Shown: one piece after another, positions 1-11,047 of the stretch
Layout: each line of letters starts with the position of its first letter
Position numbering within the stretch: the first letter of the stretch is position 1
DNA from: Welwitschia mirabilis
Lineage: Eukaryota > Gnetophyta > Gnetopsida > Welwitschiales
Length of the DNA stretch: 35,806 nt
Direction of reading: 5' to 3'
Assembly: GCA_051453625.1 (NCBI GenBank)
Contig: JBOZIK010000001.1
Location: 170,246,173-170,281,978, forward strand
Program-made: the position numbers and the translations under genes
Notes under the pieces: generated by a model
The model's database searches: none
What the model was told of the DNA's origin: nothing
What the model saw: only the letters and a program-made list of their open reading frames with translations

Positions 1-842
1 CTTAATCATTTAGTAGTTTCCTTTTTGTCTTTTCATATTATATCATTTCAAAGTAAGCATTTGAAAATCAAAAAGAACATCCTTTTCATTTCCTAAAAAA
101 AAATTGCTAGCTAAAATTTTTCTTTCTAAAAAAAATTTCATGCCCTATCATCCACATGGTCATTTAAATGATATTGTGAGAATCATAGTCTAATTTTTTC
201 TAAGAGTCATTCTAAGGCTGTTGTCTAGATGACGTGACTGGATGACAGTGCAATCAAACCATAGCCTAAACCCTTTTTCCTTATTTTTCCTCTTTTTTTT
301 TCATTTTGACCTATTTCTTTGAGAGCTAATAATCCCTCTAGCCTATGCCGATGTTCTAGAATTTGTCTCATTAGAAGAGATATTTGTGCTTTAGGTTCTA
401 ACCTATGAAACTAAAATTTATAAACCTTAACATGACGATCATTTTATAATTAAGTAGTGTTGTAAAAAAGAATTTGTTTTTGAATCAACATTTGTAGTGT
501 TGGAAGAGGACTAATATTTTATGTATTTTTTCATCTTATAATTCTAAATCCATAGAATATAATCCATAGAATTTAGAAGCTTCCACATCCTAAAGGACTC
601 CTTTTCATCCCTTAAACCACATTGTCAGATGAAGTATTTTAAGTAAACTAAATCTTCTAGTTGGTTAAACTATCCTTACACCACATAAGCATTAGAAAAG
701 AAAAATAATTATGGATAACCCATCATCTATTTTAGGAAATGATCCTTTTAATTTTTAAGCCTATAATACCATATCCAAAAATATAAAATACTCCATTCTT
801 GAGCTTTTTTATCCTTCAAAGTCTGTTATTACAAAACAATTT
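1..842. other. AT-rich stretch, no gene recognised
   Basis: No reading frame of useful length and no domain I recognise in either strand. Its position upstream of the gag remnant at 843 suggests the 5' part of the old element T, but I see no LTR boundary or primer-binding site. One small oddity is the motif gatgacgtgactggatgaca at 228-247, which carries the GATGAC word twice and resembles a cluster near 9.9 kb. Confidence 0.5.
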
Positions 843-1023
843 GTGAAAGACTTTGAAAGATTCATTCAGATTCTCAAAACAATCCATGAAGATTTCGTTT
901 TTACATTATTTAGTATTCTACTAAAAGATGAGGTTAGCTCATGATTTTATACTTTATGTAATGGTTACATTTCCACATGAAATGAGTTCAAATCCACAGT
1001 TAATGTAATTTACAAGATTTAAT
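843..1023 (+). pseudogene. gag remnant of old Ty3/gypsy element T
   Basis: About 60 codons in one frame (starting at 843) resemble the core of the plant retrotransposon gag (capsid) domain. Visible landmarks are VKDFERFIQ, then KDEVSS followed by stop-FYTL, then GYIST followed by stop-NEF. The family normally has Trp at both stop positions (the A..W and STW..F signatures), and here both are TGA, which one G-to-A change from TGG gives. Gag forms the cytoplasmic virus-like particle in which reverse transcription takes place. The protein is dead. Element T's protease and RNase H lie 2.4 kb downstream on the same strand. The alternative is a chance match, but the spacing of the Trp-derived stops argues against it. 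Confidence 0.6.
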
Positions 1024-3080
1024 AGCAATTTTATTAGCTATTAAACCCAATCCTAAATAACATGTCAAGATTCATAATGATAAATTTCTTAAAATTTTAA
1101 ATATTATTGATATTANNNNNNNNNNTATCGACTAATCTCTTTATATTATTTATATAAATTTTTTGATCTATGAACTCTCTATTTGGGTTAGAAATGATAA
1201 CTCAGTAGTCTTGCTTACTTTTTCAATAACACTCAGATTTATCACTTTAATATGTTCTTAATCTTTTTTAAAAACTTAAAAGAAGTTAATTTGAACACTA
1301 AGTTAACTCCTAAGACTATAGATGTAGCCTATTATAGTTCAATTTCTTTAGATCCATCTACCTTAGACCTTCTTCTCCTACTCAAAAATATATCAAATCA
1401 GTTACAGCAAATAAGATTGAATTCTAAAGGAAGAGATTAAACTCTTAAAAGATCTGGAAACAAGCCATTATTCATGGTGAAATTTGTTTATATGTATATC
1501 TATCATTAATATATGATAAATAATAAGATCATTTTAGGGATACAAATCTTGCATGGGCAAACCAACTTTTACCAATAATACTAGGACTTCAATTTGTAGT
1601 ATAGTCCTAATATCATTTTCCATAGTGAAATGATATAAAAGATTTAGAAATGGGACATAGCATTCAAAAAAACATAATAACTTCAAGAAAAAAGCATCAA
1701 TACTAAAGTGAAATCACATAGCTTTTTCTTCCAATTCAAGCATGACAATATAATCCACCATGGATATGAGTGCTTGTGTAGTCCAAGCTGAAGCAAAATT
1801 GCATAATCTCATCCATCATATATATGAGGGTAATATAACCAAGCCACCTAATCTTTACCAAATAGATCTTAAACTAAAAGCATACTTGAACCAATCCTAT
1901 GCATAATAAGTATGAGATTCACAACTTGAAATCAAAGTTACATACCAAAAATGTGTAATACTTTATTATCTAAAATGTAAAAGCATACAATCTAAACATG
2001 TACTCATGATAAACTAAGAAGAATCATGCTAGCTTGATAGCTAGAACATTCCTATAGAAAGGCTTATAAAGAATTCATTACTAATCTCCAATCTCTTTGA
2101 CAATGATCTAATATAAAGTCCTTCAAAAATGAAGAGAGGTAGGGTATTTATAAGCTAGATTTAGGATTTAAAATTAGGCTCTTAAAGTCCTAATGGAGTT
2201 ATTACAAAAAATGTCCAAAATATATGGATGTATTTTCTAGCCATAGGACCAATTTGAGGGTGTTATTCTAAAAAAATATTTTCCATTCATCTTTTATTTA
2301 TGAAAATAGTAGGAATGATGCTTGTATTAAGAGAACTCAAGAAGATAAGTATGATATTGTTTTTATTAAAGTAATTGGAACTGTTATGCTTAGGACTAGA
2401 ACTAATACTAATTATGTTCAGCACATTCCATCTTCTGCCATAATGCTACTGATGATACATTTATCCTACAAAGTGATACTATTAAAGTGAATTATTATTA
2501 AAATAGATTTCCATGGTTATAAGCATAACAAATGCATAAAACTATTGTGATAATTAACTAAACATGCTAACAAGGCCTTAATTCCTTTATATAAATGTTA
2601 ATTTTTACACATTATCATCCATTAAAAAGAAAGTTAATATGAATTATAATAAATGCCTTTTCCGAGAATGTTTCACAGAAGAAGATTCTAACATGAAATG
2701 AATTATGCATGTTTTAACTTAGTTTATGATTCTAACTATGAATCTAATGGTGACTTAATATAAATAGACCTTTTTATACCTCATGAATAGTATCAATTAA
2801 GTTGTAGCTACTTTAACATTTATAGTAATGTAGATTGAGATTTTAATGATTAGGATCATCTTTTTAAGAAATAATTAATTAATCATGGACTAAATGTAAT
2901 GAAAATAACTACAAAGTTAAGTTAAAAGCTAAAGAGTCAATTCCATATCCTCCCCCATCTAATATTATTCAATAACCAAATATTCCTAGGAAAACCTTTA
3001 TGTCTAAAAATAGTATAGTATTAAAAGTTAATGTAAAATAAAGATATCAAACAAATTCTAGTCAAATTCCTTAAGAAAAC
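1024..3080. other. unresolved gag-to-protease interval of element T
   Basis: Two kilobases of AT-rich sequence between the gag core and the gag/pol linker of element T. A 62-codon frame at 1252-1440 (+) has no features I recognise. A 10-N gap lies at 1116-1125. In a live gypsy element this interval would hold the rest of capsid and nucleocapsid. I could not see a zinc knuckle here. Confidence 0.4.
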
Positions 3081-3299
3081 ATGAAAAATAGCTTAAGAAA
3101 AGAAAATCATAAGCAAGTATCATCTCAAGTTATCAAACAATATACTTTAAGACCTATGGCATCTTATGTACTAGATGGTGATTATAAGTATGATATTATA
3201 GAAGATTTAAAGAGAGTTATGACTAATACCAATTTTTATGAGTTGCTTAGTATGATCAAGGAAAAAGCTATTAGATACCTTATGTTTTTCAAAGTATAA
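3081..3299 (+). pseudogene. gag-protease linker fragment of element T
   Basis: A 72-codon open frame, MKNSLRKENHKQ to RYLMFFKV. The stretch YDIIEDLKRVMTNTNFYELL resembles the segment just before the protease in many plant gypsy polyproteins, where a Y(D/N)I(V/I)E-L-(K/R/G) motif is followed by a helix ending in LL. It lies 140 bp before the protease active-site remnant on the same strand, which fits a gag-pol linker. The ATG is internal to the old polyprotein and is probably not a real start. The assignment rests on similarity by eye to a poorly defined family region, so confidence is moderate. Confidence 0.45.
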
Positions 3300-3438
3300 A
3301 TCACACATGAATCAACTCAAATAGGAAATTTCCACTAGTTCAGCTATCTAGCCAATCCTTAATGGTTATAAAACTAATTAAATGATTCTTATTTTGCTAA
3401 TATTACTAATGGAAAAGATTTTTATTGATAATTATGTG

Positions 3439-3800
3439 ATCAATAATGGATTTTCAATAATAATTATTTTCTTTTTAATTTTCCAAAAAATAGGGCTAAC
3501 CTTAGAAAATTACCTGATAAAAACATAATCAAATTGACAAATATAAGGTTAACATTATTACCTGAATTAGGAATGTCACTTTGTTAATAGTAAAGAATCC
3601 TAGAATTTATGGCATAGTGAATATTAAAGTTGTTGGTGTACCAGTATTTTATGGTATGATTTTAAGTAGAAATTAGATGAAAACCTTTAATGGATATTTA
3701 GCTATAAGTATTTCTCATATGTGGCTTTTTTATAGTTAGAAACCAAATGGAAGACTAATTCATGGTGATTCTTATATGAAATGTCATATTACATATGATG
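3439..3800 (+). pseudogene. aspartic protease remnant of element T
   Basis: Retroviral-type aspartic protease, which cleaved the element's polyprotein. The active-site region reads INNGFSIIIIF at 3439-3471, where the family has a D-(N/S/T)-G triad; the catalytic Asp position is Asn here. About 70 codons later, in another frame because of an indel, VPVFYGMILSRN, a stop, MKTFNGYLA and HMW (3638-3723) match the C-terminal part of the plant gypsy protease, around its ILGRxW motif. Active-site loss, a frameshift and stops show it is non-functional. It is followed after only about 100 bp by an RNase H domain, with no room for a reverse transcriptase between them. Confidence 0.6.
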
Positions 3801-3898
3801 GAGTAAGTTAAGTCCTTAGCTCTTTCAATGGAATGTGCACTATTTGTAAATAAACCTATGGATTCAAGCCTATTCAAAATTTTACTCCTTTTAGGATT

Positions 3899-4290
3899 TG
3901 GAATTTACATTTTGATGGGGCCTATTAGGAATAAGTTTCTAGTGCTAGAGTTTATCTACAATATTAGTTAGATATATCTTTTACCCTTGCTTATTACTTT
4001 AGATTTTTCAGTTACCAATAATGTAGCAAAATATAAGACTTTATGTTTTGGTCTTTAATTTGCATTATCTAGAAGAATTAAGTTTCTCTAGATTTTTGGA
4101 GATTCTCAACTTTTTATTAAGTAAATTAAAGATGAATATACTAGATCTTGGTAAGACAAAGTGGCTTAATAACTATAAAATAATAAATAATTATAATGAA
4201 TATACATTAAATGATTTCTTTTAGCAAATTACTATGCTGACAGCAAATCCATTTTATAGTAATCTCATCGAATCTCAAAGTCAGATACTA
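3899..4290 (+). pseudogene. Tat-like (archaeal-type) RNase H remnant of element T
   Basis: RNase H degrades the RNA strand of the RNA-DNA hybrid during reverse transcription. The start WNLHFDGAY (3899-3925) contains the first catalytic Asp. After a frameshift, TNNVAKYKTLCFGL (from 4014), FALSRRIKFL and IFGDSQLFIK carry the middle of the domain, including GDS. The catalytic Glu of the TNN-AEY motif is Lys here. Codons around 4228-4275 resemble the usual downstream M-AD-LA segment. TNNxAEYxAL plus GDSxL is characteristic of the additional RNase H found in Tat-lineage plant elements rather than the RT-linked gypsy RNase H. Several stops (TAG, TAA) replace Gln-like positions. Confidence 0.8.
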
Positions 4291-7200
4291 GAAATAAAAG
4301 TAATTGATTTGCTTAAAAGAAATTATTTATCATGCAAATAATAGGGAATCATGAAATGAAATATAGTTGATAAGCTAATTATCTCATGCAGAAGATTAAA
4401 AAATTTTAAAGAAAAGACTTATAGAACTTTGTAACAACAACTTTATAAGTAAAACCAAAAGCTTAAAAATTTACATAAGCTTATTTCAAATGTAGAAAAT
4501 ATTACCAAATACGTCAGAATCTAGATAACCTAAAAAGATCCACATGCTTTTTTATTCATGACATGTAAATTTGTAGTGAAAAAAGTTGATTACAAGACTA
4601 GCCCTTATTAATAGAATAATTGTTAAACTAATACAATAATATATTAACTATCTAATGAAAACTCATTATAATTTATTAACAAATTTTATTTTATTATTTT
4701 TAAATTTGTTAAAGGGAAATTATTTAAGCTCTTCTATGCCTTGTTGAATTTTCATAGAAACTTGATGAAGATAAATAGTAATTTTAGTTACAGTGTTCTA
4801 TACATCCTGTAATCATTAAAGCAAGAGAGAGTTAATGTTAGCCATCGAGGAATCTTTACTAAAGACTAAGCTTAGTAAATTTAATTATTTTGTAGTACCT
4901 TTAATGACTGATTTGAATTATCAATAGTTTCATGAGCTAGGATAGACTATGTAATCATCTTCTCATGAACTTCCTTAAGTGAAGAGGTAATTTATTTAAC
5001 ATAATCAAAAATTGTACTGATCATGATCTTTTTAAATGTCTAAAGAGGTGTCTATAATACTAAATTATCCCTTTCAATAACAATTTTTATCATAGTTACT
5101 ATACACCTATATCTATAGAAAAAGAATGTAATTGATCTAATAAAGAATTTAAGTTAGTATGTCATTAAGGCTAGTCATCCAAAATCTAGCCTAAAGGAGG
5201 GCAATAAATCATTAAAGTTATGATCTACTTCTTTTTCTAATTATGCTATCCTTATAAATTATTTGTTATTATTGTATAGATCTAAATTAAATTTTTTAAA
5301 GATATAAGCTCAAAGTCCTTTTAGGTAGATTACTCTTTCAAAGAACTTAGCTCTTTATGATTATCCTCTACCTCCAAGGCCAATTGCCTTAACAAATAAT
5401 GTTGCATTTGGATGTGGGGTTGTTTATTAATTTTTATTTTTTATTTATTGTAATTTATTCTCCAATTATTAATTTCTGAGTCCTTAGCATTCAAATTATT
5501 TTTTAATAGTACTAGTTATAAATACATAGCTTAAAGGTATTCTATTTTTAACTCTAATATTACATGAAGCCTTGATAACCCCTTTCTATTCTTACTTTTT
5601 CATAATTATCTTTATGGCATCTAAGATAATGAGCATTGATGCCTTATATAGAATGACAAGATCATCAAGGAACTCCTATGAGTCATTAGGCCTCTGCCTT
5701 TTATATTTATATAGAGTTTTATTAAGTGTCCTATCCCTTTATGCTTACTCTATAATGAAAGCATGTATGACTCCTTCACAAAGAATTTTAACTCATGAGT
5801 TATGATTTATACATGTTCCTTCTCTAATATAAACATATCTAAAGAAAGGAAAAATATTATAGAAGGAGGAATTCTAAAAGAAGTCATCACCTCTTCTTGT
5901 ATTATTAGAAGTGACAGATTCCATTCTCTTTAAAGTAGTCAAAAAATCAAGATCCAAACCTTTCTCCTAGAGTCCTACAATGAAGATAAAATTATCTACA
6001 AATAATCATAATTTCTATTTATTAATGTAATTACTTTAAAATGATCTCTTTAGATCAAAGTATGAATTACTTAATTAGAATTTAATGGGTCTACTTCAAA
6101 TGACCCACAAGTTTTTGGATCATTATGATGTAATAAGAGGCTAGTATAGAAACTTTTGTACTGAGAAATAGATTAGAACTTATAAATTTCTATTTTCTCT
6201 ACTCTACTTCTGATTCTTCATAACAACCCTAGTTTTCATTTCATCTATATGTTTATAATGAATGAAGTAAGCCTTAAAAAGTTTGATTATATTGGTTAGA
6301 TTATAGACATGACTAAGATAAAATGAATAATCTAATTACTTAACCTTTTTCAAATGCCTATTTATGATGGTCATGCCACTAAAAAACAAATTTTTGATGT
6401 AAAATGACTAGGCCAATGTCATTGGTATCTTGATCATCATGAATTTATTCCTAATATTTAGCCATGATCAAGACACTTCCATCATATAAATATATGATGT
6501 GACAAATTTTGGTATGTCTTACAAAGAATCTTTACCTTAGTAATATGAATGATAGTAAAATTTAGACAAAAATGTACATAGTTGTAGAATTGATTACTCT
6601 CTATTATATTTACTATTTTTAGAATTAATTTAAATATATGAGAACTAAAAATGAATAAATAAAAATTCATGTAATAAAAATGCATGACAGGTTCATTTAC
6701 CCAAAAACAAAAAAGTCCATATGTAAATCATGGAAAAAATTCCAAAGATTTTTGGTAACTAGCCTTAAGCTAAAAGAAAAGAATGAACGTAGTCTAGAAT
6801 TCTTTCAAGAAGAGTTGGAACCCAAGAGAACAAAATATGATCAACTAAAAAAGAAGTGATATTAAACCTATATTAGGATCTTTACTCGAAGGGTTGTTGG
6901 AGTCTTCAAAAAAGCTTGAGATTTAAAGCATAGACAGGGTGGAATGGCAATCTATTTTTACTAGTAAAGTAGGTTAAAGTTATCTCAACATCCATTATTT
7001 TTAGTAAGTCATAAACATAACACATCATTGTGATGTCCATAGCCTACTATCTAGGCTACTACTTCAAATATCTTCCTTCAAAGCCTCAAAATTTCAAAAT
7101 AGAATTTGTCAAAACCCAAAATTATTTAGATAAAATTCCCTAATAATAATTAATATTTTCTTTTGTAACTTTATCAGTTTTTTAGAGCAAAAAAATATTA

Positions 7201-8990
7201 TAGATTCAGTATGTATTGCTAGTAGCCAAGCTGATAATAGTTCCAAAAGATAAAGAAATGGCATTCTACTTCAAATGAAATGTGTTATGCTAAGAAACCT
7301 AATTTAATAGGTCATACAGTAGTTTGAAAACTAATGAAAGACCAATGCATAAAATCCTTTTACAAACATAGCACTATAGAACCCCTATGCAGTTTTTATC
7401 CTTCTTACATCCTTAAAATTTAGGATTTGAAAAGAATGAGGCTTAAATTTAGAAGACTTTGGGTAAGAAAACTAAACTTTGTATGTTTCCTTAATTCATC
7501 AATTCATTCAAGAAAAGATTTTGTAATGAAAATATGTTATTTATAGATGATTGTCAAAATTGAATTATTCATGGAGGAATCTCTACAATGGAGTTCAAGT
7601 AGCCCTAACTTCTTATTCATAATTTGCCATTTGAATAAAAAGCTTGAAAGTTAAACAATAAACTTGAAAGATAAACAAGTGTTAGATAAAGCTATAAACT
7701 TTAGGCTTTTAAATTTAAATCGTTTCTTTGCATGCAAAGCATAATTGAGCTATTAAAGTAACTTGATGACATGCAATTTAAATTGGATCAACCAACTAGC
7801 CTCTTAATTTTTTTATATAATAATTATAAGATAGCTTAAAATAGAATTAATTACTCATAAATGGCTACTTAAAGGAATGCTAAAGACTAAATAATGTAAA
7901 ATAATCTTTAATGTGTTACTATAGTAGAAAATCCAAAAAAACTATCTTTGTAAATGACAATCCTCATGAGCTATGGACCACAAAGAAAAAATATCAATTT
8001 TAGAATTACCACATCCACAAGAATATTTGTTATGTGGCTAGGTTAATAATAAATTTTTTAAACCATAAGCTACAAACTTTAAATGCCTAAAAATTAAAAT
8101 GAAATTATTAAATCATAGATGGTGGGAAACAAATGATAACTTGTAAAACTAACCTTTACATTAAGACATCATGATCCATGAGGTACAAGTAAATGTCCAA
8201 CAAAAATTTATCAATATAAATTTCTGTTTGGTAGATAAAAGACTAATGTATAACATTTAATATGTAAAGTATCATAATCTATAAGTCACAGAAGGGTTTT
8301 AACTTTGCAAATCATAAAGAAAAAACATCAACTTGATAAAGTTAAGATAATGGCCTTGAGTTTAGCTATGCTAAATGATTAAATATATAAAGTCATGCAT
8401 GCTATATTCAAAATAATTATGGTCATGAACTAAAGGAGAAATTTTAGAAAAAAAGATAAAATTATAAAATCTGCAATCCATAATTTGTAAAAAACATGGG
8501 CTTATACTTGTTATTGTAAATGGTTAATATTCTAATCACTCATTGTTGTGGTGTATATTTATGCAAATGTTATGTCCTTAGTTAAATCCTATCAATCATA
8601 GATACATGCATAAATACAACAAAATAATATAGACAGGAGTGAACCCGAATGTCGTAATCCATCGAAGACACTATGCTTGAAGCTAGAGCATTGCTTTTTA
8701 CAAAGTAAAGATTTAAAAATGAAAATCAATAATGCAAGAAAAGTAAATACATAATGAAAATGCAAATTCAAACTATCCTAAATGCAATATCTATTCCACT
8801 ACCAAATTTGTATCACCAAGATTAGCCTTGCATAACCTAGATCAATTAAGGAAACTATTACTAATCAAAACTAACCTAAGTTATCAAGTGTATTAGACAA
8901 AATATGTAAACATAAAATGATTTAATCTATGAAATATAAAATGCAATGCAAGATTCTAAGCTAATGATTTCAACCTTAACAAAGGTTGCC
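4291..8990. other. long unresolved AT-rich interval
   Basis: I expected the rest of element T (RT and integrase) here but could not recognise a domain with confidence in any frame. The frame at 5572-5805 (+, 77 codons, MITPFYSYFF to RILTHEL) is hydrophobic with no known motif, and I do not call it a gene. The phrase MPIYDGHATKKQIF near 6353-6394 (+) vaguely resembles gag of other families but has no support around it. A short patch at 8640-8672 keeps three CpG dinucleotides, unusual for this window. No LTR ends, PBS or tRNA were seen. Confidence 0.5.
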
Positions 8991-9031
8991 CTCATGATCT
9001 ATATCACAAATGAAGCTATTACGGAATCAAA
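8991..9031 (+). repeat. gap-flanking direct repeat, left copy
   Basis: The 41 bp before the 405-N gap recur after it at 9437-9477 with about three differences, clustered in the first dozen bases. The shared core includes aatgaagctattacggaatc. The right copy then continues into unique sequence. This is either the two ends of a tandem duplication or one sequence present on both unmerged contig ends. Confidence 0.9.
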
Positions 9032-9436
9032 NNNNNNNNNNNNNNNNNNNNNNNNNNNNNNNNNNNNNNNNNNNNNNNNNNNNNNNNNNNNNNNNNNNNN
9101 NNNNNNNNNNNNNNNNNNNNNNNNNNNNNNNNNNNNNNNNNNNNNNNNNNNNNNNNNNNNNNNNNNNNNNNNNNNNNNNNNNNNNNNNNNNNNNNNNNNN
9201 NNNNNNNNNNNNNNNNNNNNNNNNNNNNNNNNNNNNNNNNNNNNNNNNNNNNNNNNNNNNNNNNNNNNNNNNNNNNNNNNNNNNNNNNNNNNNNNNNNNN
9301 NNNNNNNNNNNNNNNNNNNNNNNNNNNNNNNNNNNNNNNNNNNNNNNNNNNNNNNNNNNNNNNNNNNNNNNNNNNNNNNNNNNNNNNNNNNNNNNNNNNN
9401 NNNNNNNNNNNNNNNNNNNNNNNNNNNNNNNNNNNN
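9032..9436. other. assembly gap (405 N)
   Basis: Run of N of non-standard length, so its size may have been estimated from linking data. Frames that appear to cross it are meaningless. Confidence 0.99.
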
Positions 9437-9477
9437 CTCATGTTTTATATCACAAATGAAGCTATTACGGAATCAAA
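9437..9477 (+). repeat. gap-flanking direct repeat, right copy
   Basis: Second copy of the 41-bp sequence that ends the left contig at 9031. Confidence 0.9.
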
Positions 9478-10648
9478 AGCAACATAAACCATAAGGGAGA
9501 TGCACATAAATATAAATAAATTAAAAGAAGATTTTCATTAAAAGTTTAACCAACATCCTATCATAAATTAGTAACACCTCAATGAAGGAGGCATGGCCTA
9601 ATACCAAGTAAGACCCCTCTCTGCAACTATCGGATAAACCTCTAGCCCTTCAATCTTCTATCACAAGAATTTCTAGTGTAAATAAAGATGATCAGAGTTG
9701 AGGGTTAAGGTGGTATTTATTAATAACAATAGACTCTAATAATGGCAAATCTAATAAACACAGTAAAACACTAACAAATGTGCAAAAGGATGCATGACAC
9801 TTATAGAAGTTTGGTGGAGTTTGGTACGTTTACTAAAATTAGATCGTCATCTTGTCTATTATCTGAATGATGGTGGGATTGCCACATCAACAAAGTTCTA
9901 TATTTATTCTTTATGTTGGTCTAGTCAATATCCTAGTCATCATGCAAGTGGCATCATCCTGGTATGTTGTCCTAGATGATGTGGAGGGGAAAACATTCTT
10001 GAAGCTCTTTATTAAGTTAAACTGGCCTTGAAGTTCATTAATTCCTCCTTAAAATATAAAGTATCAGAATTAATTTGAAATTCCTTATAAAGTACTGGTA
10101 TTTGTGCATTTTCATCATTTTCTCCTTGACTCTAAATAATAATCATTTTGTGCTTAAACCTATCTAAATGTCCTGCAAAACTACTTAAAATACCCCATTA
10201 AAAACATACAATTTGGCATCATAACACTTATACTATATTAAGAGTAATTGTGGCTAGTAGACTTAGGAACATGATTCAACTAAGAAGCTAAAACTTCAAA
10301 ACTTGTAGACCATTGATTACAAATAATAAAGTGGATTTATTATCAATTCTAAAATCAATTATAGATTTAAATAAATATCACTTAAAGAAAAGGTCATGAC
10401 AACTGTAAATCAAATCATATGTAGGCCTTCTTATATTTTCAAATTTATTTTATAGTAAAATAAAGAGAAAATAGTTGTGGATTACAAAACATTATTACTA
10501 GCATCCTATCATTACATGAAAAACCATATGCCTCGAGCCATTGGTTAGTAATATAAAACTAAATAACTAGATTATAGCTTTCTATGAATGAAATTAATGC
10601 TATAAGAAGCATTATTAAAAACTAATATGTACCTTAAAATGTATTAAT
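9478..10648. other. sequence beyond the alpha LTR promoter, unresolved
   Basis: No coding domain recognised. If the LTR that starts at 11039 (- strand) has the length of its relatives (about 1.25 kb), its R/U5 part should occupy roughly 9.8-10.65 kb. I could not align this stretch to the corresponding part of the LTRs at 14, 16.4 and 28.4 kb. On the - strand, 9838-9985 holds a run of degenerate GATGA(C/T) words spaced about 15-25 bp apart. A 61-codon frame at 9794-9979 (+) overlaps that cluster and looks fortuitous. Confidence 0.4.
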
Positions 10649-11039
10649 AAGATTCAAGTACCCTTTTATACCAAAAATTTAGGGTTAGAACTAGGGTTTT
10701 AGAAATTACATAATTTTTAATAACTTTAGATCAATCCTTTTCAATCTGTCATAGGTCCCATAATGGAAAAATAAGCTAAAGCCTTAAAATATTAAGATCA
10801 TTACCTTTAGATCCTACTAGCACTACTAGCTTTTTATATAGTTCTCTCTTGAGCTTTTCGCCCATGCTCCATTGTCCTATTAAAGAGCTGAAAAGTTCAA
10901 TGGTAGATGAAGAATGTAGTTTTTTATAAATTTTGATATCATAAATAAAGAAAAAATAATAACATGTAAAACCTAGAATTTAATTGTGCTTAATTGGCCT
11001 TAATTACTTAAAATGAATGTCAACTTTTACATGTTATCA
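10649..11039 (-). repeat. LTR (U3 part) at the 3' end of chromovirus alpha
   Basis: Read on the - strand, the LTR begins TGATAACATG at 11039-11030, immediately after a purine tract. The first 50 or so bases match the starts of the + strand LTRs at 13972, 16417 and 28366 at about four of five positions by eye. A TATA-like box lies about 370 bp inside, the same distance as in those LTRs, preceded by CCCTA-rich motifs. It sits downstream of alpha's chromodomain in the right order and orientation for a 3' LTR. The end of this LTR is not visible. Confidence 0.55.
10661..10700 (-). promoter_or_regulatory. LTR promoter: TATA box with telo-box-like motif
   Basis: On the - strand, aaaaccctag (10700-10691) and ctaaccct (10687-10680) precede ggtataaaaggg (10672-10661). 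The same order (AACCCTAA-like motif, then TATA) occurs in the other large LTRs here. This would have driven transcription of the element from its U3. It is likely silent now. Confidence 0.55.
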
Positions 11040-11047
11040 GTCCCCTT
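11040..11047 (-). other. polypurine tract of alpha
   Basis: On the - strand the bases aaggggac lie directly before the LTR start TGATAACATG. A purine run abutting a TG is the normal plus-strand primer site next to a 3' LTR. Confidence 0.55.

Noticed and set aside
6482-6685. 67-codon - strand frame
   Set aside because: Low-complexity Tyr/Ile/Phe-rich translation of AT-rich DNA with no motif or neighbour supporting it.
8946-9494. Long open frames on both strands across 8946-9494
   Set aside because: They exist only because the run of N has no stops.
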